Source of the DNA: Pseudomonadota bacterium
GTDB taxonomy: Bacteria; Pseudomonadota; Alphaproteobacteria; Rhodobacterales; Rhodobacteraceae
Direction: 5' to 3'
DNA: 64,000 bases
Assembly: GCA_020161615.1 (NCBI GenBank)
Contig: JAIUPD010000007.1
Location: 228,016-292,015 of the forward strand
The notes beneath the pieces were generated by a model. The model worked only from the letters and a program-made list of their open reading frames with translations. It did no database searches and was not told the origin of the DNA. Below are positions 25,429-34,124 of this stretch, piece after piece. The number at the start of each line of letters is the position of its first letter. Position 1 is the stretch's first letter. The translations under genes and the position numbers were made by a program.

Positions 25429-26592
25429 TCACGCCACCTGCCCCGCTGCCCAGCCCGACGACCAGGCCCATTGGAAATTGTAGCCGCCCAGCCAGCCGGT
25501 CACATCGACCACCTCACCGACGAAATAAAGGCCCGGCACCGACCGCGCCTCCATCGTCTTTGACTCGAGCGCGGCGGTATCGACCCCGCCCAGCGTCACC
25601 TCGGCGGTGCGCCAACCCTCGGTCCCCGCGGGCGTCAGCTGCCAGCGGTGCAGCGCCTCGGCCAAGGAGGCCAGCGCCGCCTTGGATTGCACGGCCAGCT
25701 TGCCTGACAGCCTCGCCCGCGCCACCACCGCCCGCGCCAATCCCTCGGGCAGGTCCAGCGCATTGGGCAGATCGCGCGCGCCCCGCTCGGCCCGCGCCGC
25801 GCTGGCCTCGGCGGCGATGTCGCGCCCTGCCGCCAGGTCGACGGTGATCGCCTGCCCCTCGCGCCAATAGCTGGAAATCTGCAGGATCGACGGCCCCGAG
25901 AGTCCGCGATGAGTGAAAAGCAGGCCCTCGCCAAAGCTGATGCGGCTGCCCGCCAGGCCGACCCGCGCCTGAACGGCGAGGCCGGCCAGCGCCTTCATTC
26001 CGTCAAGCTGCGCATCGGTGAAGGTCAGCGGCACCAGGCCCGGACGCGGCTCGATCACCGGCAGGCCGAAGCTGCGGGCGATGTCATAGCCGAGCCCCGT
26101 CGCCCCCATCTTGGGGATCGACCGGCCGCCGGTCGCCACCACCAGCGCGGCGGCCTTCAGCGGTCCCTGGTCGGTCGTGACCACGAATCGCGGCGCCACG
26201 TCTTGCACGGCGACGCCCAGTCGCAACTCCCCCCCGGCTGCCACCAGGTCGCGCACCAACAGGTCAACGATCTGCCGGGCCGAACCGTCGCAGAACAGCT
26301 GCCCCAGCGTCTTCTCGTGCCAGGCAATTCCGGCCCTGTCGACCCGGGCGATGAAATCGTGCTGCGTGAAACGCCGGAGCGCGGATAGCGCGAAACGCGG
26401 ATTGGCCGAGAGGAAACGCTCGGGCGCGATATGCAGATTGGTGAAATTGCACCGCCCGCCGCCCGAGATGCGGATCTTCTCGCCCGGCGCGCGCGCGTGG
26501 TCCAGCACCAGCACCCGGCGCCCGCGCCGCGCGGCCTCGATCCCCGCCATCAACCCAGCCGCCCCGGCGCCGAGCACGATCACATCCCACAT
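25429..26592 (-). CDS. BaiN/HI0933-type NAD(P)/FAD-dependent oxidoreductase
   Basis: A 387-residue flavoprotein of the HI0933/BaiN (YhiN) family. The FAD-binding fold is at the N-terminus (WDVIVLGAGAAGLMAG, residues 2-17), followed by the family signature GEKIRISGGGRCNFTN and the terminal motif GLYFVGEVVDVTGWLGGYNF with QWAWSSG. BaiN-type enzymes reduce C=C bonds in bile-acid work, but most members have no known substrate. The ATG at 26592 places the Gly-rich motif at its normal position; longer frames run toward the tRNA gene. It ends 13 bp from the convergent fliG-like gene. Confidence 0.9.
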   Translation of the reverse strand: MWDVIVLGAGAAGLMAGIEAARRGRRVLVLDHARAPGEKIRISGGGRCNFTNLHIAPERFLSANPRFALSALRRFTQHDFIARVDRAGIAWHEKTLGQLFCDGSARQIVDLLVRDLVAAGGELRLGVAVQDVAPRFVVTTDQGPLKAAALVVATGGRSIPKMGATGLGYDIARSFGLPVIEPRPGLVPLTFTDAQLDGMKALAGLAVQARVGLAGSRISFGEGLLFTHRGLSGPSILQISSYWREGQAITVDLAAGRDIAAEASAARAERGARDLPNALDLPEGLARAVVARARLSGKLAVQSKAALASLAEALHRWQLTPAGTEGWRTAEVTLGGVDTAALESKTMEARSVPGLYFVGEVVDVTGWLGGYNFQWAWSSGWAAGQVA

Positions 26593-26809
26593 CGCCGAGT
26601 CTCCGCTTTCCGGCCCCTCTACCGCGCCGGACGCGCCGCGCAAAGCGGCGATCGACAGCGACGGCCGCGCAGAACGTCCCGGACGGGTTGACCGAGCGGC
26701 CGGAATCCCGTGTTGCCAAGGGCTTGCATGACAATCTGTCGGCACGTGAAGGTTTTTTTCCATCCCCCCCTTGCGGGGCGAAAACCCATTGGATAAACAC
26801 CGCCGCAGT

Positions 26810-26884
26810 TGGGGCGTGGCCAAGTGGTAAGGCAACGGTTTTTGGTACCGTGTACCGTAGGTTCGAATCCTACCGCCCCAGCCA
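26810..26884 (+). tRNA. tRNA-Gln (anticodon UUG)
   Basis: Acceptor stem TGGGGCG (26810-26816) pairs with CGCCCCA; the anticodon arm is ACGGT-TTTTGGT-ACCGT with anticodon TTG; the T arm contains GGTTCGAATCC. Discriminator G and an encoded CCA end the 75-nt gene. It reads CAA codons (and possibly CAG by wobble). Confidence 0.95.
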
Positions 26885-27409
26885 TTCCGTTTTATGAGAC
26901 GATTTCAATCGCTTGGTGCGCAGTGCGCTTTGCGCCCGGTGCCGCCGGGTCGCGCCGCAGGGGCCGCGCTTCCAGGATGGCGGGTTCGCGGGCCGCGCTA
27001 ATCTGTCGACAACGGTGAAAGGTGGATGGCGCGAGGCGAGGTTTCGACATCGCCCGTCGGTCGCCACCCTCGCTCGAGGCCGCTCCGCCCGGTCGATGCC
27101 CCTGCCACCCGCGAATTCCTGCGTTGAAATCGCTTACTTGGCCAGACACCAGAAATCGCGTACTTGGCCCGGCACCGCAACGCATTTCCGCGAGGCGCCG
27201 ATGCTCGGCTTCGCCCCCTCCATTCGGCTCAGCAGGGCAGATCGGCACCCGAGGCTTGGAAGGATGACCTGCGGCGGGTCGCCGGGATGCCCGATCCTGT
27301 GGCGGAGCAAGGCCTCAAGCCGCTTCTGCCGGATCATCCGAAGCAACCACAGGTCAGCCGTCAGCGAAACAGGTCAGCCACCGGCCACCCTTGCCGTGTC
27401 CCCCTGGCA
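26885..27409. other. Non-coding stretch after tRNA-Gln with a 26-bp tandem repeat
   Basis: No convincing gene is present between the tRNA and the chemoreceptor stop. At 27126-27176 two adjacent 25-bp units (27126-27150 and 27152-27176), beginning GAAATCGCKTACTTGGCC, match at 22 of 25 positions with a 26-bp period. Repeated subterminal motifs of this style occur at the ends of some insertion sequences (IS21-type), and tRNA 3' flanks are favoured integration sites, so a decayed mobile-element end is possible. No transposase or integrase remnant could be recognised. Confidence 0.45.
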
Positions 27410-29194
27410 TCACGCGGCAGCGCGGCGTCCGCCCCTTGGCGCTGTGCCAGACCTGTTCGGGATCTCGGCCGCAAGGCTGTTGCGCGGGGCAGTCCCGTCC
27501 AGGCGGAAGTCGCGCAGCAGGTCGGCGAGGGCGGTCGAACGCTGACGCAGTTCGTGGATCGCAACCGTGGTCTGCTGCACCATCGCGGCGTTCTGCTGGG
27601 TGACGGTGTCGAGCTGGCTGACGCCCACGTTGATCTCGGTCACACTATGCGCCTGATCGTCGGCAGCCTGCGCGACCTCGGTCATCAGCACAGCGATATC
27701 GTCCACTTGCCCTGAGAATTGCGACAAGGCCTCGCCCGAGCGGCGCACCAATTCGACCCCGTGATCGACTTGCTGGGTGCTGCCGCTGACCAGTTCCTTG
27801 ATCTCGCGCGCGGCATCGGAAGAGCGCTGGGCCAGCGCCCGCACTTCGGTGGCGACCACCGCAAAGCCGCGCCCCGATTCGCCGGCACGCGCCGCCTCGA
27901 CCCCGGCGTTCAGGGCCAGAAGGTTGGTCTGGAAGGAAATGTCGTCGATCAAGGTGATGATCTGCGCGATCTGCGACGAGCGGTTCTGGATGGCGGCCAT
28001 CGCCTCGATCGCCTCGCGCACGATGGGCTCGCTGATCTGGGCCTGCTCCTGCGCGCCGCGGGCGATCCGCTCGGCCTTTCGGGCGTTGCTCGCCGTCTCG
28101 GTCACCCGGGCGCTGATCTGCTGCAGCGCAGCCGCGGTTTCTTCCAGCGTCGCGGCCTGGGTTTCGGTCCGCTGCGACAGGTTGTCGGCCGAACCTGCCA
28201 TTTCGTCGCTGCCCTCGCGGATCTGGCCGGCCGACAGGATCACCGAACTGAGCGTCTGCCGGAGCGCCGCCACGGTGTCGTTGTAATCGGCGCGCAACGG
28301 CTCGTATCGTTCATCGAAAGCGGTGTCGATCACGGTGGTGAGGTCGCGACGGGAGAGGGCATTCAGACCGTCGCGCAGGGCTGCAACCACACGGATCTGC
28401 ATCTCGCGGTCGCGGTCGCGCGCCTCTTCGTCGTCGCGGGCGATGCGCAGCCGGTCACGCAGGTCCGCGACATGGCGGGCGAAATCGCCGATTTCGTCAT
28501 TGCGGTCGAGGGCGGTGATCGGCAGGTCGTAGCGGCCCTGCGCCAGATCCTCGAGCGACTTCGCCAGATGCTGCATCGGCGCCGAAATCATCCGCCGGAC
28601 GATGACAATGGCGCAGGCCATCATCACCGCGAGGATCACGATGGCGGTCGCGATATTGGCCAGATCGCCCGCATGGGCCCGTTCGACCGCGCGGGCCGTG
28701 CCCCAGCGGGTGGCGACCCCGCCGACGCGGGTGTCCGGGGAGCCGGCGCCGACGGGACCCGCCAGATCGAACCCCGTATCATGCGGGGCCAGCGTGGGTT
28801 CGCCCGCGGCAGCGGCGGCCTGGCGCAACGCGTCGATGAGGACGGGATCGCTGGTGCCGGTCGCGCCGAGCAGGCTGCCGTCTGCCCCGGTGACGACGAC
28901 CGCCGTCACGTCGCCGTCGCTCATGGCGACCATTTCGTCGATCAGGGACTGGATGCGCGGCGCATCGCCGAATCGCACCGGGTTCATCGCCCGGGCGGCA
29001 AACCCGCTGACAGATGCCTCGGCCTCGTCCTGCAGCGCCGCGGTGGCCAGTCTCTCGGATTCCCGCATCGAGAAGAAGATATTGGCGCTGACCACCACAC
29101 TCGTGGCCAGGAACACCAGCCCGGTGACCTTGACGAAGAGCGAGGCCCTGAGCGCGGGTCGATGAAGGCGGAGACGTCCGGGAACCCAGACCAT
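27410..29194 (-). CDS. Methyl-accepting chemotaxis protein
   Basis: A 594-residue chemoreceptor: membrane helix 1 (about 19-41), a short periplasmic domain (about 42-178), helix 2 (about 179-199), HAMP linker, then the coiled-coil signalling domain with the hairpin tip IDDISFQTNLLALNAGVEAA and RGFAVVATEVRALA. It controls a CheA-CheW complex. The C-terminus (GGRRAAA) has no CheR-binding pentapeptide. The start follows AGGAGGT. A gene for a periplasmic protein ends 22 bp upstream on the same strand, so the two are probably one transcription unit and functionally paired. Confidence 0.94.
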   Translation of the reverse strand: MVWVPGRLRLHRPALRASLFVKVTGLVFLATSVVVSANIFFSMRESERLATAALQDEAEASVSGFAARAMNPVRFGDAPRIQSLIDEMVAMSDGDVTAVVVTGADGSLLGATGTSDPVLIDALRQAAAAAGEPTLAPHDTGFDLAGPVGAGSPDTRVGGVATRWGTARAVERAHAGDLANIATAIVILAVMMACAIVIVRRMISAPMQHLAKSLEDLAQGRYDLPITALDRNDEIGDFARHVADLRDRLRIARDDEEARDRDREMQIRVVAALRDGLNALSRRDLTTVIDTAFDERYEPLRADYNDTVAALRQTLSSVILSAGQIREGSDEMAGSADNLSQRTETQAATLEETAAALQQISARVTETASNARKAERIARGAQEQAQISEPIVREAIEAMAAIQNRSSQIAQIITLIDDISFQTNLLALNAGVEAARAGESGRGFAVVATEVRALAQRSSDAAREIKELVSGSTQQVDHGVELVRRSGEALSQFSGQVDDIAVLMTEVAQAADDQAHSVTEINVGVSQLDTVTQQNAAMVQQTTVAIHELRQRSTALADLLRDFRLDGTAPRNSLAAEIPNRSGTAPRGGRRAAA

Positions 29195-29216
29195 GGCAGA
29201 ACCTCCTAGGCGGGAG

Positions 29217-29786
29217 TTACTGGATCAATTCGGCATCCACGCCGACGGTCATGGCCCCGACCATCTCGCCATTCGCCGGATCGACCAGCGGGAACGAGAT
29301 CTGGCCCTGATAGCGCCCGGTCGATTCGTCATACTCGACCTCGCTCACGTGCAGCGACCCGGGGCCCTGGCCGTAGGTTTCGGTGAACTTGGCCTCATCG
29401 CCCTGCCACATGTCCGAGGTGATGCCGGTCACCGCGACATTGAGGCCGGCCGCGTCCATCAGGATCACCTCGGTAATCCGCCCGCCCGAGGCATCGACCT
29501 GGCCGCGCAGGAAATCTGCGGCCGGATTGCGCAGGATCGGGGCGATGGTCGGCTGGTCGGCATGGCCGATCTCGGCCTGCCAGCTGCGATCGAGGGCAGC
29601 GACCTGATCGGCGGAAAAGACGCGGGTGGTCGCGTTCTGCGCGCGGACGGCGCCGATCAGCACCGGGTCATTCGCCCAGGCGGTGAGACTGGTCTGGTAA
29701 TAGCCCTGCAAGGCCTGGTGGAAATCCTGACCGGCGGCGGGCATGCCCCAGGTGACCGCGGCCAGCGCGAGCGCAACACGTCTCAT
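29217..29786 (-). CDS. Periplasmic cache-like sensor protein paired with the chemoreceptor
   Basis: A 189-residue exported protein (signal MRRVALALAAVTWGMPAAGQ). The mature part resembles single-cache/PAS-like extracellular sensor domains without a membrane anchor: ITEVILMDAAGLNVAVTGIT, SDMWQGDEAKFTETYG, and YQGQISFPLVDPANGEMVGA with MTVGVDAELI at the end. The start ATG at 29786 sits 7 nt after GGAG; an in-frame TTG five codons upstream is less likely. Being 22 bp upstream of the chemoreceptor start, it may bind a ligand and present it to that receptor. Ligand unknown. Confidence 0.75.
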   Translation of the reverse strand: MRRVALALAAVTWGMPAAGQDFHQALQGYYQTSLTAWANDPVLIGAVRAQNATTRVFSADQVAALDRSWQAEIGHADQPTIAPILRNPAADFLRGQVDASGGRITEVILMDAAGLNVAVTGITSDMWQGDEAKFTETYGQGPGSLHVSEVEYDESTGRYQGQISFPLVDPANGEMVGAMTVGVDAELIQ

Positions 29787-29878
29787 ACTGATACTCCTCA
29801 ACGGGTCCGCCGGAGGGCGGCGAGACTCGCACGGTAGAATCGAAGCTTTGACGGCCCGTTAATGCGCCCCTGCCCCGC

Positions 29879-30937
29879 TCAGGCGTCGTCGAGAACGATC
29901 ACATCCGCCGCGGCGATGCTGACCTCGGTGGCCGCGCCCAGGGGCGGCGGCGGGGTGTCGGGGCGGTTGAACGTGTCGAGCGACAGGCTCGTGCCCCCGG
30001 CCTCGACCCGGATGCGGATGACGGAGCCCAGGAAATGCACCTCGGCCACGCGGGCGGGCAGCACGATATCGCCCTGCGCGCGCCCCAGATGCAGCGCCTC
30101 GGGCCTGAGTGCCAGCGTGACCGCGGCGCCGGCCGGCCGCTCGATGGCGCGGCCCAGCGTGACCTCGCCTTCGGCCAGCGACACGCGGCCGGTCGCCGGG
30201 TCCTGCAGCCGCCCCTCCAGCATGCTCAGCGTGCCGACGAAATTGGCGACGAACCGGGTGCGGGGCCGGTTGTAGATCTCCAGCGGGCGGCCGGTCTGTT
30301 CGGCGATCCCGCCATTCATGACCACGATCCGGTCCGAGATCGACAGCGCCTCCTCCTGGTCGTGGGTCACGAAAATGGTCGTGATTCCCAGCCGTTGCTG
30401 AATTTCGCGAATCTCCGTGCGCAGGCTGACGCGGATCTTGGCGTCCAGCGCCGACAGCGGTTCATCCAGCAGCAGGACCTGCGGACGGGGCGCCAGCGCG
30501 CGCGCCAGCGCCACCCGCTGCTGTTGCCCGCCCGACAGCTGGAACGGATAGCGCGCGCCCAGATCCGGCAGGCCGATCAGCGCCAGCATCTCGGCCACAC
30601 GACTTGCCGCCTCGGCCTTGGGCACCCCTGCCACCTTCAGGCCGAAGCCCACATTCTCGGCCACCGTCAGGTTCGGAAACAGCGCATAGGCCTGAAACAC
30701 CATGCCGATGCTGCGCTGGTTCGGTTTCAGCCCGGTGATTGCCTTGCCGTCCACGGTGATGGCGCCGCTGTCGGGCGTCTCGAACCCCGCGACCATGCGC
30801 AACACGGTGGTCTTGCCGCAGCCCGAGGGGCCAAGGAACGAGACGAATTCGCCCTTGTCGATGCCAAGGTTGAAGTCCTTCACCACGCGCATCGCGCCGA
30901 AGGATTTTTCCAGATGGGAAAGGTCGAGGAAGGCCAT
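29879..30937 (-). CDS. ABC transporter ATPase, PotA/FbpC-like
   Basis: A 352-residue importer ATPase. Walker A is GPSGCGKTT (about residue 38), the signature LSGGQQQR and Walker B LLLDEPLSALD, with a C-terminal TOBE-type domain (about 240-350). It is the last gene of a four-gene operon; its ATG shares one base with the preceding permease stop (TGATG). The family serves polyamines, Fe(III), thiamine or phosphonates. Confidence 0.93.
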   Translation of the reverse strand: MAFLDLSHLEKSFGAMRVVKDFNLGIDKGEFVSFLGPSGCGKTTVLRMVAGFETPDSGAITVDGKAITGLKPNQRSIGMVFQAYALFPNLTVAENVGFGLKVAGVPKAEAASRVAEMLALIGLPDLGARYPFQLSGGQQQRVALARALAPRPQVLLLDEPLSALDAKIRVSLRTEIREIQQRLGITTIFVTHDQEEALSISDRIVVMNGGIAEQTGRPLEIYNRPRTRFVANFVGTLSMLEGRLQDPATGRVSLAEGEVTLGRAIERPAGAAVTLALRPEALHLGRAQGDIVLPARVAEVHFLGSVIRIRVEAGGTSLSLDTFNRPDTPPPPLGAATEVSIAAADVIVLDDA

Positions 30938-31719
30938 CAGCGTGCCACCCTGTTGTGTTTCGAGAATCGGGTGACGAGCTGGATCAGCCCCATGCAGGCC
31001 CAGGTGATGGCGAAGGCGATCACCGCCAGCGCCGCGGGCTCGTAGGCGCGGTTGGCGCCCAGAAGCTGCATGTAGGGGCCGAAGGCCGGGCGGTCCAGCA
31101 GCGCCGCCATGGTGAATTCGCCGATGACGATGGCGAAGGTGAGGAAGGCGCCGGACAGGACTGCGCCCAGCACATTGGGCAGGATGACACGCGCCAGGAT
31201 CGTGACCCAGCCGGCGCCCAGGGATTGCGCGGCCTCGGTCAGGGTGGCGACGTCGATGGTTCTGAGCCCCGTATCCACCGCGCGGTACATATAGGGCAGC
31301 GCCAGCACGGTATAGCCGAACATCAGCAGCATGTTCGTTCCGGTGACCGAGCCGGTCAGCGGCAACCAGCTGGAGGTGTTGTAAAGGCGGATATAGCCGA
31401 AGACGACAACGATCGAGGGGATGACCAGCGGCAGCAGGGTGATGAACTCGACCCAGGGCCTGAGGCCGGGCAGTTTCAGCCGCACCCAGAAGGCCGTGGG
31501 CACCACCAGCAGCACACCGCAAAGGATGGTCAGCACCGCCATCATCACCGAATAGCCGAAGGTCGCCTGAAAGCGCGGGTCGGCCAGCACGGTCGCATAG
31601 GCGTCGAAGGAATACTCGCCCCGCCGCATCTTCAGCGAGAATTCGGTCATGCCGTAGAGCGGCATGAGGAAGAAGGCGATGCCGATCAGCAGCGCGCCCC
31701 AGGACCAGAGCCGGGTCAT
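30937..31719 (-). CDS. ABC transporter permease, PotC-like
   Basis: A 260-residue inner-membrane permease with about six helices and the coupling motif EAAQSLGAGWVTILARVILP. It starts inside the stop of the preceding permease (ATGA, 4-bp overlap) and its own stop overlaps the ATPase start by one base, so the three are translationally coupled. Confidence 0.92.
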   Translation of the reverse strand: MTRLWSWGALLIGIAFFLMPLYGMTEFSLKMRRGEYSFDAYATVLADPRFQATFGYSVMMAVLTILCGVLLVVPTAFWVRLKLPGLRPWVEFITLLPLVIPSIVVVFGYIRLYNTSSWLPLTGSVTGTNMLLMFGYTVLALPYMYRAVDTGLRTIDVATLTEAAQSLGAGWVTILARVILPNVLGAVLSGAFLTFAIVIGEFTMAALLDRPAFGPYMQLLGANRAYEPAALAVIAFAITWACMGLIQLVTRFSKHNRVAR

Positions 31720-32582
31720 TTCAGCCACCTCTCGGAGCGGGCGCGCAGCACGATATAGAGCGCGTTGGCGAGCCCGGTGATGACGATCATGCCGAAGGCC
31801 AGCGCATAGCCGAGGTTCGGTGAGCCCAGCACGTCGCCCCTGATCTGCGCATAAAGCAGGATCGGCGCGATGTTCAGCGAAGGCCCGGTGAGCGCAATGG
31901 CGGTGGCGACGGCGCCGAAGGCATTGGCAAAGAGCAGCGCCATGGTGCCGAGGATCGAGGGGAAGAGGATCGGGAAGGCCACGATGCGCCAATATTGCCA
32001 GGAGGTGGCGCCGAGGATCGAGGCCGCCTCGCGCCATTCGCGTTTCAGGCCCTCCAGCGCCGGGGTGATGATCAGGATCATCAGCGGGATCTGGAAAAAC
32101 AGATAGGTGATGACCAGGCCCAGCGTGCTGAGCAGGTTGAAGCCCATGAGCCGCAGGTTGATGCCGAATTCGTGCCGCAGGTAGAGGGTGATGATCCCCG
32201 CCGGGCCGATGGTGGCGATGAAGGCAAAGGCCAGCGGGACGCCGGCGAAATTCGACGCGACGCCCGAGAAGGTCAGCAGCGGATTCTTCACCCAGCGCGG
32301 GCCGGCCCCCACGGTGACAGCGGCGGCCATGGCAAAACCCACCGCGCAGCCGATCAGCGCCGACCAGAAGGCGATCTTGATCGACACCCAATAGGCGGAC
32401 AGGATCGTCGGCGTGTTCAGCGCCAGGATGTTGCCGAAGGTGAAGCCGCCCTCGGGCGCGCGGAACGCGCCGACGACGATGTAGAGCGTCGGCAGCAGCA
32501 GGAAGAGACCGACGAAGACGAAGAACGGGACCACGCCCAGCCAGGTCAGCGGCAGGCCGGTCCTTGCGCGTGGTTGCGCCAT
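31716..32582 (-). CDS. ABC transporter permease, PotB-like
   Basis: A 288-residue permease with an N-terminal helix (LGVVPFFVFVGLFLLLPTLY) and the coupling loop EAASILGATSWQYWRIVAFP. It forms a heterodimeric channel with the PotC-like protein. The ATG at 32582 is used because the in-frame extension upstream overlaps the intergenic hairpin and binding-protein gene. Confidence 0.92.
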   Translation of the reverse strand: MAQPRARTGLPLTWLGVVPFFVFVGLFLLLPTLYIVVGAFRAPEGGFTFGNILALNTPTILSAYWVSIKIAFWSALIGCAVGFAMAAAVTVGAGPRWVKNPLLTFSGVASNFAGVPLAFAFIATIGPAGIITLYLRHEFGINLRLMGFNLLSTLGLVITYLFFQIPLMILIITPALEGLKREWREAASILGATSWQYWRIVAFPILFPSILGTMALLFANAFGAVATAIALTGPSLNIAPILLYAQIRGDVLGSPNLGYALAFGMIVITGLANALYIVLRARSERWLK

Positions 32583-32599
32583 GGGCTTCTCCCCGGGGA

Positions 32600-32629
32600 T
32601 CGGGGGACCGGCACGGACCGGACCCCCGA
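32600..32629 (-). terminator. Stem-loop between binding protein and permease genes
   Basis: TCGGGGG (32600-32606) pairs with CCCCCGA (32623-32629), with an inner CCGG/CCGG pairing in the loop. It lies 9 bp after the binding-protein stop (minus), without a T-run. As in the first importer, it probably adjusts the ratio of binding protein to membrane parts. Confidence 0.55.
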
Positions 32630-32637
32630 GGTTTCGC

Positions 32638-33741
32638 TTATTCGACGTTGGCGCCGACGACCGAATCCCAGCCCGCGACAACGGCGTCGCGGTTGGCGTT
32701 GACCTGATCCAGCGTCGGGAAGACGGCGGCTTCATAGGCCTCGGCCGGGGGCAGCGCATCCATCATCTCTTGCGGGACGACGCCACGGGCCACCAGATCG
32801 TTGAAGCGGATCGGGTGGCAATAGCCGGCCAGCCAGCCCAGCTGACCCTCGTCCGAATAGAGGTATTCCATCCAGAGCCGCGCGGCGTTCGGATGGGGCG
32901 CATAGGCGCTGATCGCCTGCACATAGACCCCGGCCAGCACCGCGTCGGAGGGCACGACCACCTCGACCGGCGGGTTGCCGGCCAGCGTGTCGCGCGCCGA
33001 AAGCGCGTTGTAATCCCACTGGATCAGGATCGGCGTGGTGCCTTGCGCCAGCGTGCCGGTCCGGCCGATGACCGGAACGAAATTGCCCGAGGCGTTCAGC
33101 TCGGCAAAGAACTCCAGACCCGCCTGAGCCGCGGCCGCACCCGGCTCGGCGCCACGGGCCATGCCGGCCGCCATCACCGCCAGGATCGCTTGGTTCGAGG
33201 CCCGCGGATCGCCCGCCAGCGCCACCTGGCCCACGTATTCGGGCTTCAGCAGGTCCGCGAACGAGGTCGGCACGTTATCCACGAGGTCGGTGTTCACGAT
33301 GAACGACATCACGCCGTAATAGTCGCCGTACCAATGACCCTCGGCGTCACGCGCGCCCTCGGGGATCGTGTCCCAGGTCGAGACCATGTAGGGCGTGATC
33401 AGCCCCTCGGCCTGAGCGGCCGGACCGAAGGCCAGACCGACGTCGATCACGTCGGGCGCCTGCGGCCCGGTGTTGTTCATGTTGGCGCGGATCGCTTCCA
33501 GCTCGTCGGCGGAACCCGCATCGGGGTTCAGTTCGTTGATTTCCAGGAACGGATACATCTCGCGGAAGCCCGCGATGACGTCGCCGTAACCGCACCAGTC
33601 ATGCGGCAGGGCGATGGTGGTCAGCATCCCTTCCGCGCGCGCGCCCTCGATCAGAGCGGCCATATCCTGCGCGAGTGCCGGCGCCGCCGACAGCATCGCC
33701 GCGATGCTGGCCGACGCCACCCGTACGGTCGTCGTTTTCAT
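32638..33741 (-). CDS. ABC transporter substrate-binding protein (iron/polyamine-type)
   Basis: A 367-residue periplasmic protein with signal peptide MKTTTVRVASASIAAMLSAA...ALAQ. The two-lobed family 1/8-type fold is recognised from AEGMLTTIALPHDW, GYGDVIAGFREMYPF, APDVIDVGLAFGPAAQA, WYGDYYGVMSFIVNTD and the aromatic-lined hinge GTTPILIQWDYNALS. Ligand could be a polyamine, ferric complex, or small phosphonate; residues do not settle it. It begins behind AGGAGG and leads the operon, divergent from the Anbu cluster. Confidence 0.9.
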   Translation of the reverse strand: MKTTTVRVASASIAAMLSAAPALAQDMAALIEGARAEGMLTTIALPHDWCGYGDVIAGFREMYPFLEINELNPDAGSADELEAIRANMNNTGPQAPDVIDVGLAFGPAAQAEGLITPYMVSTWDTIPEGARDAEGHWYGDYYGVMSFIVNTDLVDNVPTSFADLLKPEYVGQVALAGDPRASNQAILAVMAAGMARGAEPGAAAAQAGLEFFAELNASGNFVPVIGRTGTLAQGTTPILIQWDYNALSARDTLAGNPPVEVVVPSDAVLAGVYVQAISAYAPHPNAARLWMEYLYSDEGQLGWLAGYCHPIRFNDLVARGVVPQEMMDALPPAEAYEAAVFPTLDQVNANRDAVVAGWDSVVGANVE

Positions 33742-34124
33742 GAAAGCCTCCTGTTGGCAAAGCCGCCGCTTCTTCGCCCCGAAAATTGGAGCGTCACGGC
33801 TGGCCCGGGCTACTGAACATCCGAAACAGATTCGTGACAATCGGGGCAAAGCGCGAAAAGTCGCGATTCTGTCTTTTTTCTTTCGCTTGCCCGCCTGATC
33901 GGCAGTCCGCGCCCAGGCTCTGCGGTCTTCGATGGGGCGGCGGCGGACGCCCGGGCGCGGGCCTTCCGGCTTCGGCGCAGCCGCTGCCCGAACAACAGGC
34001 ACTCCGAAACACCCGCGCTCAGGAATTGCGCACGAGGCGAAGTAACCCCTCAAAAAACAGCAATCCTCTTACCATTGCCGACGACTGCAAATCGTCTAAA
34101 GTCGTGCAGAGTGGGGACAGTGAC
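33742..34124. promoter_or_regulatory. Divergent control region between ABC importer and Anbu operon
   Basis: A 383-bp gap without a gene. A short hairpin CGCGA (33852-33856)/TCGCG (33861-33865) is followed on the plus strand by TTTTTT (33874-33879). Near the Anbu operon start, ACGACT (34081-34086) and AGTCGT (34100-34105) form a spaced dyad, with CTGCA/TGCAG inside and around it, possibly an operator. No clear -35/-10 pair could be assigned. Confidence 0.4.

Noticed and set aside
26885-27409. Frames of 70-210 codons after tRNA-Gln as possible integrase or phage remnants
   Set aside because: No integrase, transposase or phage motif could be recognised and no tRNA 3'-end duplication was seen.
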